A model generated the notes under the pieces. It was not told where the DNA came from. It ran no database searches and saw nothing but the letters and a program-made list of their open reading frames with translations. This document shows, piece by piece, positions 17,598 to 25,226 of a DNA stretch of 48,810 nt. The position numbers and the translations under genes are program-made. Numbering within the stretch: the stretch's first letter is position 1; each line of letters opens with the position of its first letter. Origin of the DNA: Thermoplasmata archaeon (lineage in GTDB: Archaea > Thermoplasmatota > Thermoplasmata > Thermoplasmatales > Thermoplasmataceae); assembly GCA_021817735.1 (NCBI GenBank), contig JAKAFX010000003.1, forward strand, positions 1 to 48,810. Direction: 5' to 3'.

Positions 17598-18734
17598 TCA
17601 GGACATACCCCTGACTAAAGACGAAAAATACAAATCTGAATCGATCCTCTTCAAGTAGAAGCCCAATCTATCCGGTTTCGACATGCTGGTCTCTCCTGAA
17701 TACGAGGTAATAATGTGCGCTCCTTTGTTATTGCCTGTATATATCAAACAAGATGCTCCGCCATCGTATTGCCTTACAGGATAATCGGAGCCAAGCTCCT
17801 TAGCGATGATGTCAGATACAGTCTCAGCCTGTCGCATAGTGGCACTTCCAGCCTTGACAGTTTTTAGATTCGCAGCATCTCCTATGGCAAAGACTCCAGG
17901 CGTATCTTCCACCTGAAGAGTATACTTGTCTACAGTAACAAATCCAAATTCATTAGGCAATGCCGAGTCGACAACATAAGGTTGCCCTTTATGTGGAGGA
18001 ACCATTACCAGTAGGCCATAATTTTCATGGTTACCGTCTTCCGAAATAACTTCTCTGTTTTTCTGGCTAACAGAGGTTGTCTTGAACCCCGTTTTAAACC
18101 CAATTCCGTGATCGATGAACAACGTCTCAATTCTCCCGGAAATGTCTTCCAAAGGGAAGAGGGTTTTAAAGGGACTAAGGAAGGTCAAGGTGACCTTCTC
18201 TCTTATTCCCTTCTTCTTGAAGTACTCATCTGCGAGTATTGCAAACTGATAAGGAGCTGGAGGGCACTGATAAGGACTATCTGGAACAGTTACTACTATC
18301 GTGCCACCCTGAAACTTTTCCAATATCAGTTGCAACTCCATTGAATGCTGTAAGTCATAGAAGTGCTTGGCTTCCCCGTCATAGCCCGGTATATCTTCAG
18401 GGGCAAATCTTGCTCCTGTGGCTATCACAAGGTAATCATAGTATTCAGTGCTTCCTGAAGACAGAGCCACTGTCTTCTGGCCAGAGTTAATTCTGACAAC
18501 ATCGTCTCTTTGATATTCAATCGACTCATGCAGCAGGAACCTGATGTTTTTGATGCTATTTCTATAATTCTTAAGGTGGAAAGGTATTTGCAGGCCATCT
18601 GCCTTGTAATAATGCCTTGGTGAATTACCGATCACCTTTATGTGTGTGTCATTCGCCTTCAGCCTCAGTTTGTTAGCGAAAGAAACTCCGCCTAGACCAT
18701 CGCCGATGACCAAAACCTTTCGCCCGGAGACCAT
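17598..18734 (-). CDS. Sulfide:quinone oxidoreductase-like FAD-dependent oxidoreductase
   Basis: A 378-residue two-dinucleotide-binding-domain flavoprotein. The N-terminal FAD motif is VLVIGDGLGGVSFANKL, the second is YLVIATGARF, and FAIGDAANLKTVKAGS is the C-terminal FAD-binding aspartate. C157 in YQCPPAPYQ and the cysteine in ASCLIYTG correspond to the redox pair of SQR enzymes, while the third SQR cysteine (in the segment after ATGARF) is not seen. It would transfer electrons from sulfide or a thiol to membrane quinone; NADH dehydrogenase-like activity is an alternative. A TATA-like element lies 23 bases upstream. It is co-transcribed with the DUF1641 gene. Confidence 0.8.
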   Translation of the reverse strand: MVSGRKVLVIGDGLGGVSFANKLRLKANDTHIKVIGNSPRHYYKADGLQIPFHLKNYRNSIKNIRFLLHESIEYQRDDVVRINSGQKTVALSSGSTEYYDYLVIATGARFAPEDIPGYDGEAKHFYDLQHSMELQLILEKFQGGTIVVTVPDSPYQCPPAPYQFAILADEYFKKKGIREKVTLTFLSPFKTLFPLEDISGRIETLFIDHGIGFKTGFKTTSVSQKNREVISEDGNHENYGLLVMVPPHKGQPYVVDSALPNEFGFVTVDKYTLQVEDTPGVFAIGDAANLKTVKAGSATMRQAETVSDIIAKELGSDYPVRQYDGGASCLIYTGNNKGAHIITSYSGETSMSKPDRLGFYLKRIDSDLYFSSLVRGMS

Positions 18735-18750
18735 GTCACCTTTTCCCCAT

Positions 18751-18764
18751 GATATTTATAAAAT
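18751..18764 (-). promoter_or_regulatory. TATA-like element of the SQR-like operon
   Basis: GATTTTATAAATATC-type sequence on the minus strand, centred about 23 bases upstream of the ATG at 18734, the clearest TATA box in the window. Confidence 0.6.
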
Positions 18765-18984
18765 CAATTTCCGGGCCATGGATGACAGTTACACTCATAA
18801 ATGCACGCCACTTTTGCGTATGCTGCATCCTAGCCATGTATTATAACCTTTTTTCTGCATCCTTCTGGTTGTTTCTTAGGTTGAATTGAACATGGTTTGG
18901 CTATTTTCTTTCCCAGCTCAATGAATAGAAAAAATCATATTAGCAATTCTCTGCCAGGGACAAAATTGAATTATAAATATAATA

Positions 18985-18997
18985 AGCATCATATGCT
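18985..18997. repeat. Short inverted repeat at the HTH regulator promoter
   Basis: AGCAT-CAT-ATGCT (5+5, three-base centre) abuts the TATA-like element of the downstream regulator gene, at the TFB-recognition position. It could be an autoregulatory site. The 296-base gap from 18735 holds otherwise only AT-rich sequence. Confidence 0.3.
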
Positions 18998-19007
18998 AAA
19001 ATTTATA
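18998..19007 (+). promoter_or_regulatory. TATA-like element of the HTH regulator gene
   Basis: AAATTTATAC is centred about 28 bases before the TTG at 19031. The nearby ATG at 19012 reads into a stop after three codons, so it is not the start. Confidence 0.45.
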
Positions 19008-19030
19008 CAAGATGGTACTCTAAACTTGGG

Positions 19031-20053
19031 TTGGATCGGCTCGACGTTGAGATTATAAGGCTTCTTCACTATGCTCCATGGGAATTTTCCGGAGCATCGG
19101 AGTCAGATATCCTAAAGAGACGGCCTTCAATTTACTGGATTTATAATACTATTGCAGAAGAAATAAAGACTGGTAAATTGCAGATTGAGCATAACGGAAT
19201 TTCAAAGAGTTACATTATCGGGAGAATCCAGAAGGTTGGCAATTCATTAACAGTCAGAGCAAACATCGATGGGAGGGCTCTAGAGCTAGAAGAATTCAGG
19301 GTGATGGTTTACGGTAGTCCCTCATCCCTGGACGGCATCTCATTTGAGGATTCATGTTTTGCCTCAGTCAATACAGTCCACAGAGGACTTTTTATGGATG
19401 GCAAGGGTAATTTCACTTCAGCAGCATCAATCGAATTCTTCCAGAAAGATCAGAAGGAGATGGAGGCGCATTTGAGCAGGGTAAGGGAACACCACCCGGA
19501 ATTAGGGATTGCCCTCTATGGACGTAAGTTTCCACCTCCAAGTGAGAGCATGAAGGAAAGGTACAGGAAGTTGAGGTCCTATGACGGTAAACTCAGGAAG
19601 GGAGTGAGGACTGTCTTATCTGAAATAATTAAGGATCCAACTTCAAGAATAAACACCATTTCAACAAATACAGGGCTCTCGCGTGCTCATGTGAAGAAAT
19701 TCTTCCTTGAGATTGCAAGAAGTGGGATGATAACTATGGAACCCACCCAAATAAACTCACTGGTATTCGATTCCACCATAGCCGTGCTTCTTGTAAAGTG
19801 CCCCTTTCAGGAAAAGAACGGTGTAAACCGTCGCCTTTTGAGCGAAACAGTTCTTGGAGAGCGGATGATACTTGAAAGAGAAAGTGAGGAAGATACACTA
19901 GTATATCTCGCTTGGTCCACAGGCTACCCTGACATGTACACGATATATAACGAGGTGGCAAATCTAATGGGGGCTGACAAGGTTCAACTGGCAGTGCAAG
20001 CAAAGACCTACCAAAACACGCAAGGCATTATCCGGATGATAAACAACTCTTGA
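19031..20053 (+). CDS. HTH transcriptional regulator, Lrp/AsnC-like N-terminus
   Basis: A 340-residue protein. The N-terminus DRLDVEIIRLLHYAPWEFSG looks like an Lrp/AsnC-type winged helix. A second helix-turn-helix is likely near residues 195-235 (VLSEIIKDPTSRINTISTNTGLSRAHVKKFFLEI), followed by a region resembling a ligand-binding alpha/beta domain. No enzyme motif is seen. The start is TTG at 19031: no in-frame ATG exists before about residue 92, which would remove the first HTH. I recognize the architecture but not the target genes. It stands alone, with rpoL 60 bases downstream having its own promoter. Confidence 0.65.
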   Translation: MDRLDVEIIRLLHYAPWEFSGASESDILKRRPSIYWIYNTIAEEIKTGKLQIEHNGISKSYIIGRIQKVGNSLTVRANIDGRALELEEFRVMVYGSPSSLDGISFEDSCFASVNTVHRGLFMDGKGNFTSAASIEFFQKDQKEMEAHLSRVREHHPELGIALYGRKFPPPSESMKERYRKLRSYDGKLRKGVRTVLSEIIKDPTSRINTISTNTGLSRAHVKKFFLEIARSGMITMEPTQINSLVFDSTIAVLLVKCPFQEKNGVNRRLLSETVLGERMILERESEEDTLVYLAWSTGYPDMYTIYNEVANLMGADKVQLAVQAKTYQNTQGIIRMINNS

Positions 20054-20081
20054 TTTGAGGGTGATTGCTGCTTGCACATAG

Positions 20082-20091
20082 GATATAAATA
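20082..20091 (+). promoter_or_regulatory. TATA-like element of rpoL
   Basis: GATATAAATA is centred 27 bases upstream of the ATG at 20114, fitting a leaderless rpoL transcript. Confidence 0.6.
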
Positions 20092-20113
20092 GGGCATCAC
20101 AATCCAAGCATTG

Positions 20114-20413
20114 ATGGAAGCAGAATTCAGGGTAGTCTCGAAGGAGAAGAATACCATAACAATCGAGATGGTCAATTACGATAATACTTTGCTCCGGCCA
20201 CTTGTAGAAGAGATTCTCAAGGATGAACAAGTTGAAGAGGCAAGGTACTTCATCAAGCATCCAGTAATTGACAACCCGCAAATATATGTGAAGGTAAAGA
20301 CAGGCAAGCCTCAGGCTGCTGTCAAGAGAGCCATTAGGAAGCTCTCCAAGAGTTACGATACGCTTTCTGAAGAGCTAGCCAAGGAAATAAAGAAAATCAA
20401 CACAAACCAGTGA
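20114..20413 (+). CDS. rpoL: DNA-directed RNA polymerase subunit L (Rpo11)
   Basis: The 99-residue subunit is homologous to eukaryotic Rpb11 and pairs with subunit D in the alpha-like assembly platform. Recognizable are the ITIEMVNYDNTLLRPLVEE segment, in which NTLLRPL replaces the more usual HTLxNxL-type motif, and the helix KAAVKRAIRKL-like region. The TTG directly upstream (20111) is in frame but the ATG at 20114 is preferred. The stop codon overlaps the next start (TGATG). Confidence 0.93.
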   Translation: MEAEFRVVSKEKNTITIEMVNYDNTLLRPLVEEILKDEQVEEARYFIKHPVIDNPQIYVKVKTGKPQAAVKRAIRKLSKSYDTLSEELAKEIKKINTNQ

Positions 20414-21402
20414 TGACTGATTCAGGTAACAGTTTTATCCTTGAATTCAGCAAAGAATCGCTTGATGCAGCCTTTACCGAATTGAAATCAGTTCAGGAGG
20501 CCTTCGGCAATTTTTCCATCGAATTTTTCATCGATGGTATTGCCAAGATTAAGGGAGATGTAGAGCCTGCAAAAAGGCTATCATTCATTAGATATGCCTC
20601 ACGGATCATTCAAGAGGCAGTTGATATTGAAGAGCTAAAGGGGTTGTCCCTGCCTCCCGGGAAATTCAATGTTAGAATTAACAGGGGTAATTCGAACTCC
20701 ACTATTTCGGAATCCCTCATTGGAGAGACAATTGGAGGAATGGGAAGAATATCATTCTCAGCTCCGGATTTCAGGCTAAGGGCCATATATTCAAGGAAAT
20801 GGTACCTCTGCCTCCTCGAATATCAGAGCAACAGATCAGAGATGGAAGCCAGAAAGGCTCCTCTGAGGCCTTTCTTCTCGCCAGTCTCTATGCATCCTAA
20901 GTATGCAAGATTCATGGTCAACTCCCTTTCCCTAAAGCCTGGGGCAACAATTCTTGACCCATTCTGCGGGACAGGTGGAATTCTGATCGAAGCCGCGAAA
21001 CTGGGTTACAGAGTTATTGGGAACGATATTTCTCTGAAGATGTTCAAGGGAGCACGGCTAAACTTAAAATTCATGGGGATAGCGGATTATGGGCTTCATA
21101 ACAAGGACTTTCTTGACCTGGTGCCAGAAAAGAAAGTGAACGGAATAGTCACTGATCTCCCATATGGAAGGAGTTCATCACTTGGGGCTTATAGCATTGA
21201 GGAACTTTACTCAAAGACTATTGACAAGTTCGCATCTATGCTTGAGGCAGGAGAAAAGTGCTGTGTCGCCGTTTCAAGCCAGGATATCGTTAAGATGGCT
21301 GAAAAACACTTCGAAGTGTCAAGTATAATCCCAGTCAGGCAACATCGTTCCCTCACCAGATATTATATAACAATGGTTCGTCAGGAGTCATCATCTTTAT
21401 AG
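20413..21402 (+). CDS. trmG10: tRNA (guanine10-N2)-dimethyltransferase (Trm-G10)
   Basis: A 329-residue SAM-dependent methyltransferase with an N-terminal THUMP-type RNA-binding part and a C-terminal Rossmann domain. Motif I is ILDPFCGTGGILIEAAKLG, the SAM acidic residue lies in VIGNDIS, and the catalytic N-methyltransferase motif is DLPYG. It modifies G10 of tRNAs. The start ATG overlaps the rpoL stop, so the two are coupled. At its 3-prime end it overlaps the convergent DUF488 gene by 22 bases. Confidence 0.9.
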   Translation: MTDSGNSFILEFSKESLDAAFTELKSVQEAFGNFSIEFFIDGIAKIKGDVEPAKRLSFIRYASRIIQEAVDIEELKGLSLPPGKFNVRINRGNSNSTISESLIGETIGGMGRISFSAPDFRLRAIYSRKWYLCLLEYQSNRSEMEARKAPLRPFFSPVSMHPKYARFMVNSLSLKPGATILDPFCGTGGILIEAAKLGYRVIGNDISLKMFKGARLNLKFMGIADYGLHNKDFLDLVPEKKVNGIVTDLPYGRSSSLGAYSIEELYSKTIDKFASMLEAGEKCCVAVSSQDIVKMAEKHFEVSSIIPVRQHRSLTRYYITMVRQESSSL

Positions 21403-21743
21403 ATTTTTTCCAGGTAATCCCTGAGTACAAGCGCATTATTGTGCTCTTGGTCTTTGGCAGCATACAGCAATGTGACAGGCCCATTACTTGACAACCTCGC
21501 AACTTCCCTTACTATAGGGTTTTCTTCAAGTTCTTTTCGATATCTTTCAGAAAATTCTTTCCAGCGATCTGGATCGTGCTCGAAAAATTTCCTGAGCTCA
21601 GTCGAAGGTGCAATATCTCTTATCCAGCGATCGATTTTAGCGGCCTCCTTGGAAATTCCCCGTGGCCACAACCTGTCAATCAAAACTCTCGTACCATCCT
21701 CTTCCGCCGGCTGTTCATAGACCCTCTTTATTTTCAACCTCAT
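21381..21743 (-). CDS. DUF488 family protein (YeaO-like)
   Basis: The 120-residue protein has the family pattern IKRVYE...GTRVLIDRLWPRGISKEAAKIDRW and SPxTLLYAAKDQEHNNALVLRDYL. The biochemical function is unknown. It overlaps the 3-prime end of trmG10 on the opposite strand by 22 bases, which makes antisense interference at the ends possible. It begins at the first ATG; nothing else is encoded until the tRNA gene upstream on the same strand. Confidence 0.85.
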   Translation of the reverse strand: MRLKIKRVYEQPAEEDGTRVLIDRLWPRGISKEAAKIDRWIRDIAPSTELRKFFEHDPDRWKEFSERYRKELEENPIVREVARLSSNGPVTLLYAAKDQEHNNALVLRDYLEKIYKDDDS

Positions 21744-21865
21744 GAATGAATCAATCCGAACCGATTAATACTCTTTGCCTGGATGAAGGGCCACGGAGGA
21801 AAGTGGTAATTACGTAACATCCTCGTGACAACAGAAGTAAATTGCACTTATACTTCCCAGAAAAA

Positions 21866-21938
21866 TGCGGGTGCCGGGATTTGGACCCGAGGCACGAGCT
21901 TGGCAAGCTCGCGTGTTACCAGGCTACACCACACCCGC
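21866..21938 (-). tRNA. tRNA-Gly (anticodon GCC)
   Basis: Read on the minus strand the 73-base gene folds into a cloverleaf: acceptor GCGGGTG with CACCCGC, D-arm GTGT/ACAC, anticodon stem CGAGC/GCTCG around loop TTGCCAA (anticodon GCC), T-stem TCGGG/CCCGG, discriminator A. The CCA end is not encoded and there is no intron. The T-loop reads TCCAAAT, differing at position 55 from the usual TTC. The rest of the gap 21744-22272 holds no other gene I can support. Confidence 0.95.
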
Positions 21939-22234
21939 AGCAGCCACAGAAGTGAATAGACTTATTTATAATTCTCTTAGCCTGCTCCCAGGTCTCAATT
22001 CATTTTGTGTCTAGCACCTTAAATTCGTAGCTGCAGATGCAACAAACCTGCTTGCAATTGAGCAGAATAATGACAGGAAAAGCCAATATTCCAAACTTTT
22101 TCAGACAGATCAACAGACGCGGGTCAGGGCTCAACAAGTTTAAATCGGAGAGCGTGTAAAGCTGAACATGGGAAGCAGCAAAAACTGGTTCCAACAGGAA
22201 TTAGCATACATAACTACAAAACAGTTTTAAGTTA

Positions 22235-22247
22235 TTATAATTTATAA
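22235..22247 (+). promoter_or_regulatory. TATA-like element of tes
   Basis: TTATAATTTATAA precedes the tes gene by about 32 bases from its centre, and a GGTGA ribosome site (22260-22264) lies eight bases from the ATG, so the transcript has a short leader. Confidence 0.5.
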
Positions 22248-22272
22248 GGACAACCAGCAGGTGAAATGAAAA

Positions 22273-24093
22273 ATGATCGTAGCTGAGGAAATAAATAGGT
22301 TTCCCGAGATAAGGTTCGCCTCGGACTTTGAGATCAGCAAGAATTCTCCGTTTAGGTCAGTCGCTGATTTCGTAGAGGCACTTGGGCACCTTATAAACGA
22401 TGACATGCTCATATTGAGAGTCACAGAGAGCCTTTGCCCTCTTTGTGCTGATGAAGAAAAATTCGACCAGATGAGAATCCCGGCAATCGTATACGAGAAT
22501 GCGGGAGAGGTCAAGTTAATAAAGGAATGCCATGAACACGGAATTACCAGGGAGAAGTACTGGGAAGACTTCGACATGTACCAGGAAGCGAAGAAGTGGC
22601 AGGACAAGGGAATAAGGATACTAAACCCCAACGTTGCCCTTCTGGAAGAGAAGATTGTATGCCCAACTCACTGTGGACTTTGCGTTAAGCACAAGTCTCA
22701 CACTGGCTTGGGAAACGTGGTCGTGACTAACAGGTGCGACCTTTCCTGCTGGTATTGTTTCTTCTACGCGAAAGAAAATGAACCAATATACGAGCCCTCG
22801 CAGGATCAGCTAAGGATGATGCTCAGGAGGATGAGGAATGAGAAACCAGTGGGCGCCAACGCAGTTCAGATTACGGGCGGGGAGCCAACGATCAGGGAAG
22901 ACATCATCGACATAATCAAGATAGCCAGGGAAGAGGGATACGAGCACATTCAGCTCAATACAAACAGTGTCAGAGCTGCATTTGACCCTGACTTTCCCAA
23001 GAGAGTTAGAGAGGCTGGTTCAAACGTTATTTATACAAGCTTTGATGGCCCTACGCCCAGGTCTAACCCAAAGAATTTCTGGGAGGTTCCTGCTGCGCTC
23101 GATAACTATAGGAAAGCACCACTAGGTGTTGTTCTTGTGCCAACGGTAATCGGTGGAATTAACGACATGTACCTTGGCGACATCATAAGGTTCGGTCTCT
23201 CCAACATAGATGTTGTCAGGTCAGTCAACTTCCAGCCCGTTAGCCTTGTGGGCAGAATGCCAGACAGGATGAGGGAGAAACAGAGAATAACCATTCCTGG
23301 GGCAATCAAGAAGATAGAGCAGCAAACTGACGGAATGATCGGCAGAGAGGATTTCTTCACAGTTCCTTCTACGACAAAGGTTTCAAACTTCGTGGAGGCC
23401 CTTAAGGGACAGGACACATACAAGCTCTCTATCCACTTTGCATGCGGTATGGGTACCTATATCTTCAAGGACGACGACAAGATCATCCCGATTACAAGGT
23501 TTATAGATGTCAGGGGGCTCTTTGAATACGTTGGCGAACTTGGAGACGAGATAAAGAACGCGAGCTTCAAGAGAATCAAGAAGGTTGAGTCTACATCAAA
23601 GCTCCTTATGAGCATAAAGAAGTTCGTTGATTACGAGAAGGCACCAAAGGACTTCAAGCTGAAAGACATGGTTTACAATGCTTTCACTGGTGGAGATTAC
23701 CACGGACTAAAGGCTTTCCACTACAAGAGCATGTTCATCGGCTTCATGCACTTCATGGACCCATACACATACGATGTTGACAGGGTAGAGAGGTGTGATA
23801 TCCACTATGCCATGCCCGACGGCAGGGTTATACCCTTCTGTGCATTCAACGTTATTCCGGAACTTTACAGGGATGCAACCCAGAGGAAATACTCGATCCC
23901 TGCCAAGATGTATGAAGAGAGAACCGGATTTAAGCTGAAGAGGGACAAATACTACAGGGATTACACAATGGCTGAGAAAAAGGCAATTATCGCCTTCTAC
24001 GAGAACAGCATCGGAAGGAAGCTGAGAGAAGACGAGATTGGGCTAAACCTTGAGGAACCAATTCCAGTTATATCCTCAGAGAAGCCCAACTAA
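22273..24093 (+). CDS. tes: Tetraether lipid synthase (radical SAM)
   Basis: A 606-residue multi-domain radical SAM protein of the GDGT/macrocyclic archaeol synthase family (MJ0619-like). The N-terminal zinc-binding part has CPLC at residues 55-58 and IKECHEHGITREKYWED, followed by CPTHCGLCVKHKSHTGLGN and the radical SAM cysteines C155, C159 and C162 (NRCDLSCWYCFF), then ITGGEPT. The C-terminal half (from about residue 370) has further conserved cysteines (HFACGMGT, IPFCAFN). It joins two archaeol tails head-to-head to form membrane-spanning tetraethers. GGTGA at 22260 decides the start. A second family assignment, a methyltransferase of cofactor biosynthesis, is less likely given the full motif match. 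Confidence 0.88.
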   Translation: MIVAEEINRFPEIRFASDFEISKNSPFRSVADFVEALGHLINDDMLILRVTESLCPLCADEEKFDQMRIPAIVYENAGEVKLIKECHEHGITREKYWEDFDMYQEAKKWQDKGIRILNPNVALLEEKIVCPTHCGLCVKHKSHTGLGNVVVTNRCDLSCWYCFFYAKENEPIYEPSQDQLRMMLRRMRNEKPVGANAVQITGGEPTIREDIIDIIKIAREEGYEHIQLNTNSVRAAFDPDFPKRVREAGSNVIYTSFDGPTPRSNPKNFWEVPAALDNYRKAPLGVVLVPTVIGGINDMYLGDIIRFGLSNIDVVRSVNFQPVSLVGRMPDRMREKQRITIPGAIKKIEQQTDGMIGREDFFTVPSTTKVSNFVEALKGQDTYKLSIHFACGMGTYIFKDDDKIIPITRFIDVRGLFEYVGELGDEIKNASFKRIKKVESTSKLLMSIKKFVDYEKAPKDFKLKDMVYNAFTGGDYHGLKAFHYKSMFIGFMHFMDPYTYDVDRVERCDIHYAMPDGRVIPFCAFNVIPELYRDATQRKYSIPAKMYEERTGFKLKRDKYYRDYTMAEKKAIIAFYENSIGRKLREDEIGLNLEEPIPVISSEKPN

Positions 24094-24123
24094 TTTTTTT
24101 CCATCTTTCCCAACCCCTTTTTT
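24094..24123 (+). terminator. Oligo-T terminator after tes
   Basis: A run of seven T directly after the stop (24094-24100) and a second run of six (24118-24123) form an archaeal-type oligo-T terminator. The second run merges with the TATA box of the archease gene. Confidence 0.5.
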
Positions 24124-24130
24124 ATATTTT
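24121..24130 (+). promoter_or_regulatory. TATA-like element of the archease gene
   Basis: TTTATATTTT is centred 28 bases upstream of the TTG start at 24153. It is the only promoter candidate between tes and archease. Confidence 0.5.
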
Positions 24131-24152
24131 CCAGTGATTCGAGACCGATCAT

Positions 24153-24590
24153 TTGAGTCGAAACGGTTCATCATCCAGTAGCGGCAAGCGATTCAGAGAA
24201 TTCAACCATACGGGTGATGTTGGGGTTATTGTGCGTGGAAAGACTGTCGAGGAGATATTCATCAACTCGCTGAGCGCCCTGGCCAGCATGTACTTTGATC
24301 CCGAGGAACTAAGAACTGACAGGGAGATCCAATACAGAGGCAGGTTCGAATCAATAGAAGATGGATTGGTGGATCTCCTGAATTTTGCCATAATGGAGAT
24401 AGATTCTGAAAATGTCCTCTATCATACTGTTTCTAAAATTCGCATCTCTGAGAGTGAAGTTGAAGCAAGCCTAGTAGGCTTCACAATACTGGAAGAACAG
24501 GTTCCCAAGCGAGTACTTAAAGCAGTCACGTATCACGAGATCAAGGTTGACTTGGAAAAAGGATACGCAACGATTCTCTTCGATATCTGA
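24153..24590 (+). CDS. Archease
   Basis: A 145-residue protein of the archease family, which stimulates tRNA ligase RtcB by promoting guanylylation. The signature FNHTGDVGVIVRGKTVEEIF (histidine and aspartates binding metal) and the C-terminal KAVTYHEIKVDLEKGY are clear. The start is TTG at 24153; no in-frame ATG lies upstream of the signature, and the TATA-like element fits a leaderless transcript. No RtcB gene is in the window. Confidence 0.88.
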   Translation: MSRNGSSSSSGKRFREFNHTGDVGVIVRGKTVEEIFINSLSALASMYFDPEELRTDREIQYRGRFESIEDGLVDLLNFAIMEIDSENVLYHTVSKIRISESEVEASLVGFTILEEQVPKRVLKAVTYHEIKVDLEKGYATILFDI

Positions 24591-24623
24591 TTAGCGAATG
24601 CTGGTGCTGGACGTACTCAGTTC

Positions 24624-24638
24624 TGCCCGTGGCGGGCA
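24624..24638. repeat. Inverted repeat upstream of pdaD
   Basis: TGCCCG-TGG-CGGGCA is a perfect 6-bp stem with a three-base loop, lying between archease and the TATA element of pdaD. It could end the archease transcript (there is no T run after it) or bind a regulator. Confidence 0.4.
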
Positions 24639-24650
24639 TTCATAAAAAAC

Positions 24651-24657
24651 TTATAAG
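24651..24657 (+). promoter_or_regulatory. TATA-like element of pdaD
   Basis: TTATAAG is centred 24 bases upstream of the GTG start at 24678, a leaderless arrangement with a non-ATG start. Confidence 0.5.
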
Positions 24658-24677
24658 TCAGAACCACATTTGCGCTG

Positions 24678-25223
24678 GTGCCAGCACTAGTTCCTAAAAA
24701 GATATTCTTTACCAGAGGCCTGGGAAGAGGTAAGAGCCAGCTCCAGTCATTTGAAGAGGCCCTTCGTGACGCCAGTATAGCTCAGTACAATCTATCAGGG
24801 ATAAGCTCTATCTTTCCACCCAATTGCGAAATAGTTCCTGCAACTGATGGGATATCCCTACTCTCGGATGGCCAGATTCTGTTTACCGTTTTGGCGAGGA
24901 ATTCTTCGAATGAGCTGAACAGGATGTTGTCAGCCGCTGTCGGTTACGCAATACCGAAAGATCGGAACAAGTGGGGGTACCTGAGTGAACACCATAGCTT
25001 CGGAGAAACTGAGAAAGTTGCGGGTTACTTTGCGGAGAAACTTGCGGCAGAAATGCTTGCAAGCACTATGGGCCTTATTGATAAACTTACTTGGGATTCC
25101 CGCAAGGAAGAGTACGTCCTTGAAGACAAGATTCTAACAACTGGAAATATATGTTCGACTGGTGTGGTTACTGAAGCTGGTGAATGGACAACGGTAGTTG
25201 CTGCTGCGGTCCTGATAGTGTAA
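24678..25223 (+). CDS. pdaD: Pyruvoyl-dependent arginine decarboxylase
   Basis: A 181-residue proenzyme that self-cleaves to form a pyruvoyl cofactor and decarboxylates arginine to agmatine for polyamine synthesis. The cleavage site is Ser43-Ser44 in GISSIFPP, the position known from the Methanocaldococcus enzyme. [17 protein letters not shown] and EHHSFGET match the family. The GTG start was chosen because a TATA-like element lies 24 bases upstream and the N-terminal [20 protein letters not shown] fits homologues. Its stop is three bases before leuS, so both are probably on one transcript. Confidence 0.92.
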   Translation: MPALVPKKIFFTRGLGRGKSQLQSFEEALRDASIAQYNLSGISSIFPPNCEIVPATDGISLLSDGQILFTVLARNSSNELNRMLSAAVGYAIPKDRNKWGYLSEHHSFGETEKVAGYFAEKLAAEMLASTMGLIDKLTWDSRKEEYVLEDKILTTGNICSTGVVTEAGEWTTVVAAAVLIV

Positions 25224-25226
25224 TCT

